A stretch of DNA of 49,480 bases, from NCBI GenBank assembly GCA_019752295.1, contig JAIEMK010000056.1, positions 1 through 49,480 on the forward strand. The letters are read 5' to 3'. The notes under the pieces were generated by a model, which worked only from the letters and a program-made list of their open reading frames with translations, had not been told where the DNA came from and did no database searches. This DNA comes from Chitinophagaceae bacterium (GTDB lineage: Bacteria > Bacteroidota > Bacteroidia > Chitinophagales > Chitinophagaceae). The translations under genes and the position numbers were made by a program. Below, one piece after another: positions 8,242 through 16,184 of the stretch (positions are counted from its first letter, which is position 1; each line of letters opens with the position of its first letter).

Positions 8242-9726
8242 TTATTTATGCAGTTTTTTGAAAGCTTTGCCGATATGCTCAATTACATCTGAAGCTAATA
8301 ATGATTCTACTGATTGATGCTCCATGGCCAGATCTGCTGCCAGTCCGTGCAAATAAGCCCCAAGTATTGCAGCAACAGCAGGGACATAGCCTTGTGAGAG
8401 TAAAGCTGTAATAATACCTGTTAATGTATCGCCTGAACCTGCTTTTGCTAATCCCGAATTTCCTGAAGGGTTAAAACTTGCAGTTCCATTATCAGCGATC
8501 AATGTATAGTGGCCTTTTACCAAAATAACAAGCTTATATTTTTTAGATGCTTCAACAGCTTTATGCCATCTTTCAAATTCGTTTTCTGAAGCTCCGAATA
8601 AGCGGTCAAATTCTTTTGGATGTGGAGTGAGTATGGAGCCGGGTTGTAAATAATTTAAGAAATCCTCATTTGCCGAAATTAAGTTCAAAGCATCTGCATC
8701 CAATATCATCGGCTTTTTAAAAGTCTGCAATACCATAAGGATCGTTTCTTTTGCGGAAGCGTCAACACCAAGTCCGGGGCCAATTCCAATAGCAGTATAT
8801 TTTGTCCAGTCAATTCCATTTTCATTTCTATGAATAATCATTGCCTCGGGTATCGCACAATGCACGCACTGTTCAGTATTTTCCGGTATGGCTACTGTAA
8901 GCATACCCACACCCGAACGCATGCAGGCCTTTGCACTAATAATTGCCGCCCCCATTTTTCCGGAACTTCCTGCTATTAAAACTGCATGTCCGAATTTGCC
9001 TTTATGAGAAAAAGCTGATCTCGATTTGAGTAGTGTTGCAATTTTTTCTTTTGCCGTTAAAGTATAATCGGCCTTCACTTCGTTCAAAAACTCTTTTTCC
9101 AACTGTATGTTCAGCACATGCACTTTCCCAAAATATGCTTCGTTTTCGGCAGCCAGAAAACACAGCTTTAATGATTGAAATGTAAGTGTAGTTTTTGCTT
9201 TAATAACCGTATTGGCTTTCGAAGACTGATCTAAAAATAATCCTGAAGGAATGTCGATCGAAATTATTTCAGCACCCGACAAATTCATATGCTTCACCAA
9301 TAATTCGGGTAAATTTTTTAAAGCTGCATTTAAGCCGGTCCCAAAAATTGCGTCGATCAAAATATCATTTTGATGCAATAAAGGAAATGCTTCTTCCGAC
9401 TGTATAAAATGAATCTCTTTGGTAAAAGCATGTAAGCGATGCAGGTTTGTTTGAAAATCGTTTGATCCTATTTTTCCCGTCTCAAGGATATAAACAGATG
9501 GCTTTAGTCCCCTTCCCACCAATAATCTCGCAATGGCCAGACCATCTCCTCCATTATTTCCCTTGCCGCAAAAAATTTTGATATTTTTTTCCTGGGATAA
9601 ATGCTTCATAATGAATTCAACACAAATCATGGAAGCTCGTTCCATCAATTCAATAGAACTGATGGGCTCATGACTAATTGTGTATGCATCCCATTGTTGA
9701 AACTGTTTTGCAGAAAGAAGTTTCAT
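8242..9726 (-). CDS. nnr: Bifunctional NAD(P)H-hydrate epimerase / ADP-dependent NAD(P)H-hydrate dehydratase
   Basis: This 494-residue protein fuses the two repair activities that rescue hydrated NADH and NADPH. The N-terminal YjeF_N epimerase domain (about 1-215) shows FCGKGNNGGDGLAIARLL and DAIFGTGL. The C-terminal ribokinase-like dehydratase domain (about 225-490) shows HKGKFGHAVLIAGSSGKMGAA, IGPGLG, DADALNL, LTPHPKEF and SGLAKAGSGDTLTG. Length and order are those of the usual bacterial fusion. Its upstream region consists of two tandem 82-bp copies, the first of which begins at the start codon. Confidence 0.95.
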   Translation of the reverse strand: MKLLSAKQFQQWDAYTISHEPISSIELMERASMICVEFIMKHLSQEKNIKIFCGKGNNGGDGLAIARLLVGRGLKPSVYILETGKIGSNDFQTNLHRLHAFTKEIHFIQSEEAFPLLHQNDILIDAIFGTGLNAALKNLPELLVKHMNLSGAEIISIDIPSGLFLDQSSKANTVIKAKTTLTFQSLKLCFLAAENEAYFGKVHVLNIQLEKEFLNEVKADYTLTAKEKIATLLKSRSAFSHKGKFGHAVLIAGSSGKMGAAIISAKACMRSGVGMLTVAIPENTEQCVHCAIPEAMIIHRNENGIDWTKYTAIGIGPGLGVDASAKETILMVLQTFKKPMILDADALNLISANEDFLNYLQPGSILTPHPKEFDRLFGASENEFERWHKAVEASKKYKLVILVKGHYTLIADNGTASFNPSGNSGLAKAGSGDTLTGIITALLSQGYVPAVAAILGAYLHGLAADLAMEHQSVESLLASDVIEHIGKAFKKLHK

Positions 9727-9893
9727 GTGTTTATTAATTGATTTTGGCTACATGGATTCGCTAACGAACATTTCAGTTGGTGTCAAATTTTTGTTATGCT
9801 CGTTTCATGTGTTTTTTATTGATTTTGGCTACATGTAATTCGCTAACGAACATTTCAGTTGGTGACAAATTTTTGTTATGCTCATTTCATGTT
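9721..9893. repeat. Tandem 82-bp duplication in the nnr upstream region
   Basis: Two adjacent copies with period 82 (9724-9805 and 9806-9887) differ at only a few positions, and a short third start (CATG) follows. Each copy contains TTCGCTAACGAACATTTCAG and a near-palindrome TTCGCTAACGAA. Because the block begins at the nnr start codon, the duplication doubles its upstream and possible promoter region. The period is not a multiple of three, so it does not extend the reading frame. Confidence 0.9.
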
Positions 9894-9943
9894 TTAGATT
9901 CAGTTATAAAGTTACTGAACCATTTTCTGATTTTCCCAAAACA

Positions 9944-9969
9944 AAAGCCCCCGAAAGTCGGAGGCCTTT
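9944..9969 (-). terminator. Rho-independent terminator after asd
   Basis: A G+C-rich hairpin (GCCCCCGA / TCGGAGGC, loop AAG, one mismatch) lies about 20 bp past the asd stop. On the minus strand it is followed by TTTTG and TTTT. It would end the asd transcript. Confidence 0.8.
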
Positions 9970-9987
9970 GCAAAAAAAAACACAAAA

Positions 9988-10977
9988 TTATAAGAGCCCT
10001 TTACTAATCATATATTCTGCAATCTGAATGGCATTGGTAGCTGCACCCTTCCTTAGGTTATCGCTAACAATCCACATGTTCAGAGTTTTGTCCTGTGTTT
10101 CATCCCTGCGCAATCTGCCTACAAAAACCTCATCCTTTTCGTGAGCCCATAAAGGCATCGGATAGATTTGATTAGCATCGTCGTTCTGAACAATAATACC
10201 CGGCGCTTTTGAAAGAATATCTTTTACTTCAGCCAGATCGAATTCGTTTTCAAATTCTACGTTTACACTTTCGCTATGCCCACCCACTACCGGAATACGC
10301 ACAGTTGTTGCAGTAACACGGATAGAATCGTCTTGCATAATCTTATTGGTTTCATTTACCATTTTCATTTCTTCCTTGGTATATCCATTCTCCAAAAATG
10401 AATCGATTTGAGGAATTGCGTTCAAGTCGATCGGATATTTATAAGCCATTTCAGTTTCTACTCCTCTACGCTCATTAAATAACTGATCAACCGCTTTTTT
10501 TCCGGTGCCGGTTACACTTTGGTAAGTGCTTACAACAACACGCTTTATTTTATAACGCTGGTGCAGAGGCTGCAAAGCAACCACCATTTGAATGGTAGAA
10601 CAATTTGGGTTAGCGATAATAAAATCTTCGGGAGTTAATGCCGCTGCATTTACTTCAGGTACAATCAGTTTTTTTGTGGGATCCATTCTCCATGCCGAAG
10701 AGTTATCAATTACCTTGATACCGGCAGCCGCAAACTTTGGCGCCCACTCCAGTGAAGTTCCTCCACCGGCCGAAAATATAGCCACAGCAGGTTTTGCCGC
10801 AATGCCATCATCCATACTCACTACCTTGTAAGTTTTGCCCTTAAAGCTTACTTCCTTACCTACTGATCTTTCAGAAGCTACAGGAACTATTTCAGTTACG
10901 GGAAAATTACGTTCAGCTAATACTTGCAACATTTTAGTGCCAACTAAGCCGGTGGCTCCTACTACGGCTACTTTCAT
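9988..10977 (-). CDS. asd: Aspartate-semialdehyde dehydrogenase
   Basis: This 329-residue enzyme makes L-aspartate 4-semialdehyde from aspartyl phosphate using NADPH. It is the shared step towards lysine/diaminopimelate, methionine, threonine and isoleucine. The nucleotide-binding loop GATGLVG (8-14), catalytic Cys126 in NPNCST and the acid-base His234 in GGHSESV are all present at family positions. It is transcribed leftwards. The 177 bp upstream hold a promoter, a short Met/Lys/Ile/Thr-rich peptide and a terminator hairpin ending 30 bp before the ATG, so expression is probably attenuated in response to aspartate-family amino acids (inference). Confidence 0.97.
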   Translation of the reverse strand: MKVAVVGATGLVGTKMLQVLAERNFPVTEIVPVASERSVGKEVSFKGKTYKVVSMDDGIAAKPAVAIFSAGGGTSLEWAPKFAAAGIKVIDNSSAWRMDPTKKLIVPEVNAAALTPEDFIIANPNCSTIQMVVALQPLHQRYKIKRVVVSTYQSVTGTGKKAVDQLFNERRGVETEMAYKYPIDLNAIPQIDSFLENGYTKEEMKMVNETNKIMQDDSIRVTATTVRIPVVGGHSESVNVEFENEFDLAEVKDILSKAPGIIVQNDDANQIYPMPLWAHEKDEVFVGRLRRDETQDKTLNMWIVSDNLRKGAATNAIQIAEYMISKGLL

Positions 10978-11006
10978 TTGTTTTTGTTTATTGATTAAAA
11001 ATTAAA

Positions 11007-11031
11007 AGGCCTCCCCGGTTTGGGAAGGCCT
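11007..11031 (-). terminator. Intrinsic terminator in the asd leader (attenuator) or downstream of the PfkB gene
   Basis: On the minus strand, AGGCCTTCCC pairs with GGGGAGGCCT (10 pairs, one G-U) around loop AAACC, and TTTTAATTTTT follows. It lies between the leader peptide and asd, only 30 bp before the asd ATG. Its left arm can also pair with GGGAAGG about 40 nt upstream, giving a competing antiterminator. It could serve as the PfkB terminator too, although it is 145 bp beyond that stop. Confidence 0.85.
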
Positions 11032-11059
11032 CTAAGTATATTTGATCATACACAACGTT

Positions 11060-11082
11060 GAGACACCTTCCCTTTAGAGAGG
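11060..11082 (-). promoter_or_regulatory. Antiterminator strand and 5' pairing partner of the asd attenuator
   Basis: On the minus strand, ACCTCTC overlaps the end of the leader peptide and its stop. It can pair with GGGAAGGT a few bases later, and GGGAAGG can alternatively pair perfectly over 7 bp with CCTTCCC of the terminator arm. These mutually exclusive pairings (1:2, 2:3, 3:4) are the classical ribosome-mediated attenuation layout. The folding was done by eye. Confidence 0.6.
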
Positions 11083-11118
11083 TTTCTTAATGCGTTTTGT
11101 ATGTTTCATTATCATCAT
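11074..11118 (-). CDS. Putative asd leader peptide, MMIMKHTKRIKKPL
   Basis: A 14-codon reading frame starts 29 nt after the predicted transcription start and ends just upstream of the antiterminator. Its residues are Met x3, Lys x4, Ile x2 and Thr x1, so 10 of 14 belong to amino acids made from aspartate semialdehyde, the product of the downstream enzyme (Asd). That composition, with the overlapping alternative stem-loops and the terminator, suggests a sensor peptide on which ribosome stalling reports shortage of Lys, Met, Thr or Ile. Translation is not shown. No Shine-Dalgarno is seen, which is usual in Bacteroidota. The first of the clustered ATGs was chosen because it gives the longest frame. 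Confidence 0.7.
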   Translation of the reverse strand: MMIMKHTKRIKKPL

Positions 11119-11153
11119 TGCGACGCGAAAATATTGTGAATGTGTAAATATGC

Positions 11154-11184
11154 CAAAAATATTTTCACATTAAAATTAAACCAA
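11154..11184 (-). promoter_or_regulatory. Promoter of the asd leader transcript
   Basis: On the minus strand a TTG (11184-11182), a 20-nt spacer and TATTTTTG (11161-11154) fit the Bacteroidota -33/-7 consensus. Transcription would begin near 11147, about 29 nt before the leader peptide. The promoter overlaps the 3' end of the PfkB-family gene. Confidence 0.65.
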
Positions 11185-12096
11185 TTCGATATCGAAGTTT
11201 ACCAATTGTACAAATTCAGCAATTCTTGCATCGATATCAGACTTATTGATTTCTCTCAGTCTTTCGGTTCCAAATTTTTCAACACAGAACGAAGCCATAG
11301 CAGACCCAACAATAATTGCAGTTTTCATGCTCTCAAAAGAAATGTCTTTTGTTTTGGCAATATGACCTATAAAGCCGCCTGCAAAAGTATCTCCTGCTCC
11401 TGTTGGATCAAATACTTCTTCTAAAGGCAGTGCCGGGGCAAAGAAAACTTTATCTTCATGAAACAACAACGCACCGTGCTCACCCTTTTTAATGATCAGG
11501 TATTTAGGCCCCATTTTCAGAATGGTTTTAGCCGCTTTTACCAACGAGTAGTCTCCGCTAAGCTGACGCGCTTCGCTATCGTTCACCATCAAAACATCAA
11601 CGAGGGCGATGGTTTTTAACAGGTCGTCCATTGCTACTTCCATCCAGAAATTCATGGTATCCATGATAATCAGCTTTGGTCTGTTAGTCAATTGTTCAAT
11701 CACAGAACGCTGTACCGCAGGCACCAAATTACCCAACATCAAAAATTCGCAATCCTGATAACTGTCTGGAACAATTGGCTGAAAGTTCTCCAATACATTT
11801 AATTGCGTATCAAGCGTATCGCGCGTGTTCATGTCCATATGATAACGTCCGCTCCAAAAAAATGTCTTCTCATCTTTTTTGATCTGCACCCCTTCCAAAT
11901 CCACTTTCCTATTGGTTAATGCGGTGAGTTCTGATTCCGGAAAATCGCCACCAACTACTGAAATTTGCTTAACCGGCGTAAAATTCGTAGCACACCAGGC
12001 AATATAAGTACCTGCACCACCTATAATTTTATCGCTTTTCCCAAAGGGAGTTTCAATAGCATCAAAAGCCATTGAACCAACTACTACTAAAGACAT
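11176..12096 (-). CDS. PfkB-family carbohydrate/nucleoside kinase
   Basis: This 306-residue ribokinase-fold protein carries the N-terminal GGAGTYIAW substrate-side motif and the C-terminal DPTGAGDTFAGGFIG (about 246-260), which contains the catalytic Asp and anion hole of the PfkB family. It would phosphorylate a sugar or nucleoside hydroxyl with ATP in the cytoplasm. Nothing in the sequence or neighbourhood fixes the substrate. It lies upstream of asd on the same strand, but the 198-bp gap holds a separate promoter and a terminator, so the two are not a simple operon. Confidence 0.88.
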   Translation of the reverse strand: MSLVVVGSMAFDAIETPFGKSDKIIGGAGTYIAWCATNFTPVKQISVVGGDFPESELTALTNRKVDLEGVQIKKDEKTFFWSGRYHMDMNTRDTLDTQLNVLENFQPIVPDSYQDCEFLMLGNLVPAVQRSVIEQLTNRPKLIIMDTMNFWMEVAMDDLLKTIALVDVLMVNDSEARQLSGDYSLVKAAKTILKMGPKYLIIKKGEHGALLFHEDKVFFAPALPLEEVFDPTGAGDTFAGGFIGHIAKTKDISFESMKTAIIVGSAMASFCVEKFGTERLREINKSDIDARIAEFVQLVNFDIELV

Positions 12097-12136
12097 ATTT
12101 TAAGGTTTGTTATTGGGTTGCGAAACTAGGTGATTT

Positions 12137-12188
12137 AGCTCTAAAACCCTTTATTTACGGTACTATTATTTGATAAAGCTCTAAAACC
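12137..12188. repeat. Direct repeat AGCTCTAAAACC (two copies, 40 bp apart)
   Basis: AGCTCTAAAACC occurs at 12137-12148 and again at 12177-12188, in the divergent gap between the PfkB gene and tetR. It may be a paired regulator site. No function can be assigned. Confidence 0.5.
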
Positions 12189-12267
12189 TGGCAAGTTATC
12201 AGTCGTTTTTCTGGCTTTTGGTCAGCAGCAAAACTAACAGAAGAAGTTTTTTTCGAAGAGCTTGCCC

Positions 12268-12281
12268 CTAACATCCGTTAG
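12268..12281. promoter_or_regulatory. TetR operator in front of tetR
   Basis: CTAAC-N4-GTTAG lies in the spacer just upstream of the tetR -7 box. The same palindrome recurs at 14761-14774 before paaA. Placement in the promoter suggests autorepression by the TetR protein (inference). Confidence 0.65.
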
Positions 12282-12286
12282 TATAT

Positions 12287-12294
12287 TATCTTTG
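12287..12294 (+). promoter_or_regulatory. -7 box of the tetR promoter
   Basis: TATCTTTG is a perfect TAnnTTTG element, with TTG at 12262-12264 as a plausible -33 (22-nt gap). The tetR ATG begins only 5 nt past the box, so the message would have almost no 5' leader. Confidence 0.6.
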
Positions 12295-12298
12295 CGTT

Positions 12299-12892
12299 AT
12301 GGCAAGAATTAAAACAGAAAACAACCTGTCACGCAAAGATGTGATAGTGAGTAAGGCCGCAGCTCTTTTCAGAGAGAAGGGATTTAAAGCAGCCAGCATG
12401 CGCGACTTAGCCGAATCTGTGGGAGTAGAGGCCGCAAGTTTATATAACCATATCAAATCAAAAACCGAATTGCTACATGAACTTTGCTTTAGTGTGGCCA
12501 ATCGTTTTTTGCACAAAATGGATGAAGTGGAAGCCGAGCACGCTACTGCTATTGAAAAAATAGAAAAATTATTGCGCTTCCATATCAGCGAAATGATTCA
12601 TCATTATGAGGAAGTGTATGTAAGCGATAGAGAGTGGAAACATTTATCTGATCCTTATTTGTCGAACTTTCAAAATCAACGCAGAATCTATCGCAAACGC
12701 TTTGCCGCCATTATTGAAACCGGGATGAGAAATTCAGAAATCAAAAAAATAGATGCCCCAACTGCAGTACTCATTATGCTACATGCTATTAGTGGTATCG
12801 AAAGTTGGCATCGTTCTACACAGAAAATCAGTGCTGAAGAATTGGAAGAAAATATGATCAGCATTCTGGTAGGTGGTTTAATTCATCGATAA
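12299..12892 (+). CDS. TetR/AcrR-family transcriptional regulator of the phenylacetate genes
   Basis: The 197-residue protein has the TetR helix-turn-helix near its N-terminus (about 15-60: KAAALFREKGFKAASMRDLAESVGVEAASLYNHIKSK) and a variable helical ligand-binding domain. It is the first gene of a tetR-paaE unit and lies inside the phenylacetate cluster. A palindrome of the same form occurs in its own promoter and in front of paaA. By analogy with other TetR-type Paa regulators it probably represses the cluster until phenylacetyl-CoA or a related CoA ester binds. The ligand is inferred. Confidence 0.9.
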   Translation: MARIKTENNLSRKDVIVSKAAALFREKGFKAASMRDLAESVGVEAASLYNHIKSKTELLHELCFSVANRFLHKMDEVEAEHATAIEKIEKLLRFHISEMIHHYEEVYVSDREWKHLSDPYLSNFQNQRRIYRKRFAAIIETGMRNSEIKKIDAPTAVLIMLHAISGIESWHRSTQKISAEELEENMISILVGGLIHR

Positions 12893-12936
12893 CACAATTT
12901 CTTCAGCACTTCATGTAGAAATACTTAAACCTGCCA

Positions 12937-14010
12937 ATGCACTTTAAAACAGTATCTATAAAAGATGTCCGTAAAGAAACTGCTGATTGCGTTTCGGTAG
13001 CATTTGATATTCCCTCAGATTTAAAAGATTTTTTTACCTACCGGCAAGGGCAATACATTACCATTAAATTATTAATTGCAGGCCAATCGGTTCGCCGTTG
13101 CTATTCGATCTGCAGTAGTCCTCTCGAAAATGAATTACGCATTGCCATCAAGAAAGTGACGAATGGAGTTTTCTCAACTTATGCCAACGAAGTATTCAAA
13201 AAAGGAGATACGGTAGAGATGGCAGCTCCATCCGGAAAATTTTATTCGCAACTGGATGCTGCAAACGAAAATAATTATATGGCATTTGCGGCAGGGAGCG
13301 GCATTACGCCCATTATCTCCATCATTAAAACTACTCTTGCCACAGAAAAGAAAAGCAGTTTTACTTTAATCTTCGGCAACCGCAACAGATACAGCATCAT
13401 TTTTAAAGATGCTTTGGAAGCATTGAAAAATAAGTATCTCCACAGGTTTCGTATTGTGTATATTCTATCAAGAGAAAAAACTGATACCGAAATAAATTCG
13501 GGTAGAATTGATGCGAATAAGTGTAGAATAATTTTCGGCAGTACCCTTGCACCTACAAAAATTAGCAAATACTTTTTGTGTGGACCCGAAGCAATGATCT
13601 TTGAGATAAAAAATTATCTCGAACAACTGGGGGTTGAAAAAAAGAAGATCCTATTCGAATTGTTTACTAGTGCAAAAGCTAATTCAAAAACTACAGTCAG
13701 CGCTACATCTTCGGTCGGAAACCCTTCCAATACCAGCAAAGTATCTGTAAAGTTGGATGGAATTTCTTCAGAATTTGATTTGCATTTTGATGGGCCCAGC
13801 ATTTTGAATAAAGCTTTGTTGCTTGGAATAGAACTACCCTTTGCTTGCAAAGCAGGTGTATGTTGTACTTGTAAAGCAAAGCTTTTGGAAGGCGAGGTTT
13901 CGATGGATGCCGTATATGGATTGGAACCTGAGGAAATTGATCAGGGATATATTTTAACCTGCCAGTCGCATCCACTTACAAAAAAAATTGTCGTTGATTT
14001 TGATTCCTGA
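12937..14010 (+). CDS. paaE: Phenylacetyl-CoA epoxidase reductase subunit PaaE
   Basis: The 357-residue protein has an FAD-binding domain (about 1-105; RQGQYITI and RRCYSICSSP), an NAD(P)H-binding domain (about 110-230; AAGSGITPIISI, FLCGPEAM) and a C-terminal plant-type 2Fe-2S ferredoxin domain with CKAGVCCTC and a fourth Cys in LTCQSHP. PaaE passes electrons from NADPH to the PaaABC oxygenase, which epoxidises the phenylacetyl-CoA ring. It is 44 bp downstream of tetR and separated from paaABCD by one opposite-strand gene, whereas in many bacteria paaE directly follows paaD. Confidence 0.93.
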   Translation: MHFKTVSIKDVRKETADCVSVAFDIPSDLKDFFTYRQGQYITIKLLIAGQSVRRCYSICSSPLENELRIAIKKVTNGVFSTYANEVFKKGDTVEMAAPSGKFYSQLDAANENNYMAFAAGSGITPIISIIKTTLATEKKSSFTLIFGNRNRYSIIFKDALEALKNKYLHRFRIVYILSREKTDTEINSGRIDANKCRIIFGSTLAPTKISKYFLCGPEAMIFEIKNYLEQLGVEKKKILFELFTSAKANSKTTVSATSSVGNPSNTSKVSVKLDGISSEFDLHFDGPSILNKALLLGIELPFACKAGVCCTCKAKLLEGEVSMDAVYGLEPEEIDQGYILTCQSHPLTKKIVVDFDS

Positions 14011-14016
14011 TAAAAA

Positions 14017-14691
14017 TTATTGCATCAGATAAGGTAAAATAATTTTCTGCCAGATGGCATAACCCTTCGCATTCATATGCAACTGATCACTGATAAAAAT
14101 ATCTGCTTTTACTTTTCCATCTATCCCTAACATATCATCGTGTACATTCAAATAAGTTGCTTTTCGATCGCTCTTAATAAATCGTTTAATTTTTTTGTTA
14201 GCCGCAACAATCAGCGGTTCTAGTCTCCAGCGACTGGGGCTGGGTTTAATTGAAACATAATCAATCTGTACATCGGGCAGGGCTTTACGTATTATTTTAT
14301 GCAAAGTTTTATAGCGCTTCAATACCAGATCAGCACTAACTGTATCCGAAGCGGCAAGGTCATTTTCACCACAATAAATAAAAATCTGTTTAGGATGATA
14401 GGGAATGATGATTTGATTGGCATACCGAATTACATCGGGCAGAGAAGATCCTCCAAATCCCCTATTGATAATTGGATACCCGGGAAAATAGGATTGTACA
14501 TCTGTCCATTTTGTAAATGAAGAACTCCCAACAAACAGAATTGCATTCTTTGGAGCCGGGTTGCTTGTATCTTTTTTGAGGAATGCAGCAATTTCATTTC
14601 CAAAGGGCAAGCCTTCCTGTGCATTTACTGTATTGCCAAAAATCAGGAAAAAAAACAGGTACAAACTGTATTGCGAAAACTTCCTCCTCAT
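14017..14691 (-). CDS. Secreted SGNH/GDSL-family hydrolase
   Basis: This 224-residue protein has a signal peptide (about 1-25, ending VNAQ) and the SGNH signature blocks: FVGSSSFTKW with the nucleophilic serine, RGFGGSSLPDV with the oxyanion glycine, YCGENDLA, and DQLHMNAKGY with the catalytic Asp-His pair. It is an exported esterase or acyl hydrolase, possibly acting on acetylated glycans, lipids or peptidoglycan. It sits on the opposite strand between paaE and paaA and has no clear role in phenylacetate catabolism. Its stop is 6 bp from the paaE stop, so the two converge. Confidence 0.9.
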   Translation of the reverse strand: MRRKFSQYSLYLFFFLIFGNTVNAQEGLPFGNEIAAFLKKDTSNPAPKNAILFVGSSSFTKWTDVQSYFPGYPIINRGFGGSSLPDVIRYANQIIIPYHPKQIFIYCGENDLAASDTVSADLVLKRYKTLHKIIRKALPDVQIDYVSIKPSPSRWRLEPLIVAANKKIKRFIKSDRKATYLNVHDDMLGIDGKVKADIFISDQLHMNAKGYAIWQKIILPYLMQ

Positions 14692-14760
14692 ATCCCTAAG
14701 TTAAGGAAAGCAGAGTCAATAAGTGCAGAATTGCATTTTAAATACAATTTTTCATCGCAA

Positions 14761-14774
14761 CTAACAAATGTTAG
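14761..14774. promoter_or_regulatory. TetR operator in front of paaA
   Basis: CTAACA-AA-TGTTAG is a perfect palindrome matching the CTAAC-N4-GTTAG site before tetR. It ends 18 bp upstream of the paaA -7 box, so it would block RNA polymerase when bound. Confidence 0.7.
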
Positions 14775-14792
14775 CAAATCGTTTTCTTTCTT

Positions 14793-14800
14793 TATTTTTG
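14793..14800 (+). promoter_or_regulatory. -7 box of the paaA promoter
   Basis: TATTTTTG fits the Bacteroidota TAnnTTTG element 16 nt upstream of the paaA ATG. No clear -33 element is visible, which is compatible with a regulated promoter. Confidence 0.55.
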
Positions 14801-14816
14801 AACACAATCTTTTCCG

Positions 14817-15785
14817 ATGCAAATAAGCCTTGAAGAACAGTTTCAACAAAAAATTGATCAGGAAATCAAAATTGAGCCGAAAGATTGGATGCCTGAAAAA
14901 TATCGTCATACATTAATTCGCCAAATTAGCCAGCATGCTCATAGCGAAGTAGTTGGTATGTTGCCTGAAGGAAATTGGATTACCCGTGCCCCCAGTTTAA
15001 AACGAAAAGCCATCTTACTTGCAAAAGTTCAGGATGAAGCCGGACATGGACTATACCTGTACTCTGCTGCAGAAACACTTGGCATTTCGAGAGATGAAAT
15101 GTATGAGCAATTGCATAGTGGCAGGGCCAAGTATTCTTCCATTTTTAATTATCCAACACTCAACTGGGCAGATATAGGAGCAATAGGTTGGTTGGTAGAT
15201 GGTGCTGCAATTATGAATCAGGTGCCGCTATGCAGAACTAGTTTTGGGCCCTATGCAAGAGCAATGGTTCGGGTATGTAAAGAAGAAAGTTTTCATCAAC
15301 GCCAGGGTTTTGAATGCTTATGGGTTTTGAGCAAGGGAACAGAGGAACAAAAAAAAATGTGTCAGGATGCAATCAACAGATGGTGGTGGCCATGCCTGAT
15401 GATGTTCGGACCTAAAGACGATGAAAGCCCGAATACCATGCAGAACATGCAATGGAAAATCAAACGATTTACAAATGATGCATTGAGGCAGAAATTTGTA
15501 GACATGATTGCAGAACAAATAAAATTGCTTGGGATGAAATTACCGGATCCGGATTTAAAGTGGAATGAAGCAACAGCGCATTACGATTACGGCAAAATAA
15601 ACTGGGATGAATTTTGGCAAGTAGTTCAGGGTAATGGCCCATGCAATAAAGAAAGACTCGCAGCAAGAAAAAACGCATGGGATGAAGGCGCATGGGTGAG
15701 AGAAGCGGCCACCGCACATGCAGAAAAGAACCAAATAAAAATAAGCAGCATGCTGCATCCAAACGATATCAATTTAGGCTCATGA
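14817..15785 (+). CDS. paaA: Phenylacetyl-CoA epoxidase catalytic subunit PaaA
   Basis: The 322-residue protein is the diiron oxygenase subunit that inserts oxygen into the phenylacetyl-CoA ring. The metal-ligand motifs DEAGH (about 75-79) and EESFH (about 155-160) are visible, as are the conserved stretches [19 protein letters not shown] and [11 protein letters not shown]. It heads the paaABCD-G-I run, and its stop overlaps the paaB start in an ATGA junction, implying translational coupling. An operator-like palindrome and a -7 box lie just upstream. Confidence 0.97.
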   Translation: MQISLEEQFQQKIDQEIKIEPKDWMPEKYRHTLIRQISQHAHSEVVGMLPEGNWITRAPSLKRKAILLAKVQDEAGHGLYLYSAAETLGISRDEMYEQLHSGRAKYSSIFNYPTLNWADIGAIGWLVDGAAIMNQVPLCRTSFGPYARAMVRVCKEESFHQRQGFECLWVLSKGTEEQKKMCQDAINRWWWPCLMMFGPKDDESPNTMQNMQWKIKRFTNDALRQKFVDMIAEQIKLLGMKLPDPDLKWNEATAHYDYGKINWDEFWQVVQGNGPCNKERLAARKNAWDEGAWVREAATAHAEKNQIKISSMLHPNDINLGS

Positions 15786-16150
15786 AAAATTTAATTTGCA
15801 GATTTTTTTACGGCGATTACGGTGAAGAAAAAAATAACACCACCAATCTTCCGCAAGAAGAGAGCCCAGAAAACCAGTGGCCTCTTTGGGAAGTCTTTAT
15901 AAGAAGCAAGCAGGGACTTGATCACAAGCATGTTGGCAGTTTACATGCTGCCGATGCAGCAATGGCTATGGAAAATGCAAGAGACGTGTATACAAGAAGA
16001 AACGAGGGGGTAAGTATCTGGGTGGTTGAAAGTAAAAATATTCATGCAAGTAATCCCGACGATGCTGCTGCATTATTTGAACCGGCAAATGACAAGATCT
16101 ACAGGCATCCAAGTTTTTACGAACTGCCTGATGAATTAAAACATATGTAA
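15782..16150 (+). CDS. paaB: Phenylacetyl-CoA epoxidase subunit PaaB
   Basis: PaaB is the small structural subunit of the epoxidase. The conserved core [20 protein letters not shown], then GVSIWVVES and [10 protein letters not shown], is clear. The ATG at 15782 was chosen because it overlaps the paaA stop in ATGA, giving 122 residues. An earlier in-frame ATG at 15692 lies inside paaA and is unlikely. The first 31 residues precede the usual PaaB core and are a lineage-specific extension. There is no internal ATG that would remove them. Confidence 0.93.
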   Translation: MKNLICRFFYGDYGEEKNNTTNLPQEESPENQWPLWEVFIRSKQGLDHKHVGSLHAADAAMAMENARDVYTRRNEGVSIWVVESKNIHASNPDDAAALFEPANDKIYRHPSFYELPDELKHM

Positions 16151-16184
16151 CAAAAGTTCAGGCAAATCAGCGCAACAAATAATA

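Noticed and set aside
11007..11031. Treating this hairpin only as the PfkB terminator
   Set aside because: It is 145 bp past that stop, lies below a separate promoter and leader peptide, and has a competing upstream pairing; attenuation explains more of the sequence.
15692..15781. An upstream paaB start at 15692
   Set aside because: It would overlap paaA by about 90 bp; the ATG at 15782 overlaps the paaA stop in ATGA as expected for coupled genes.
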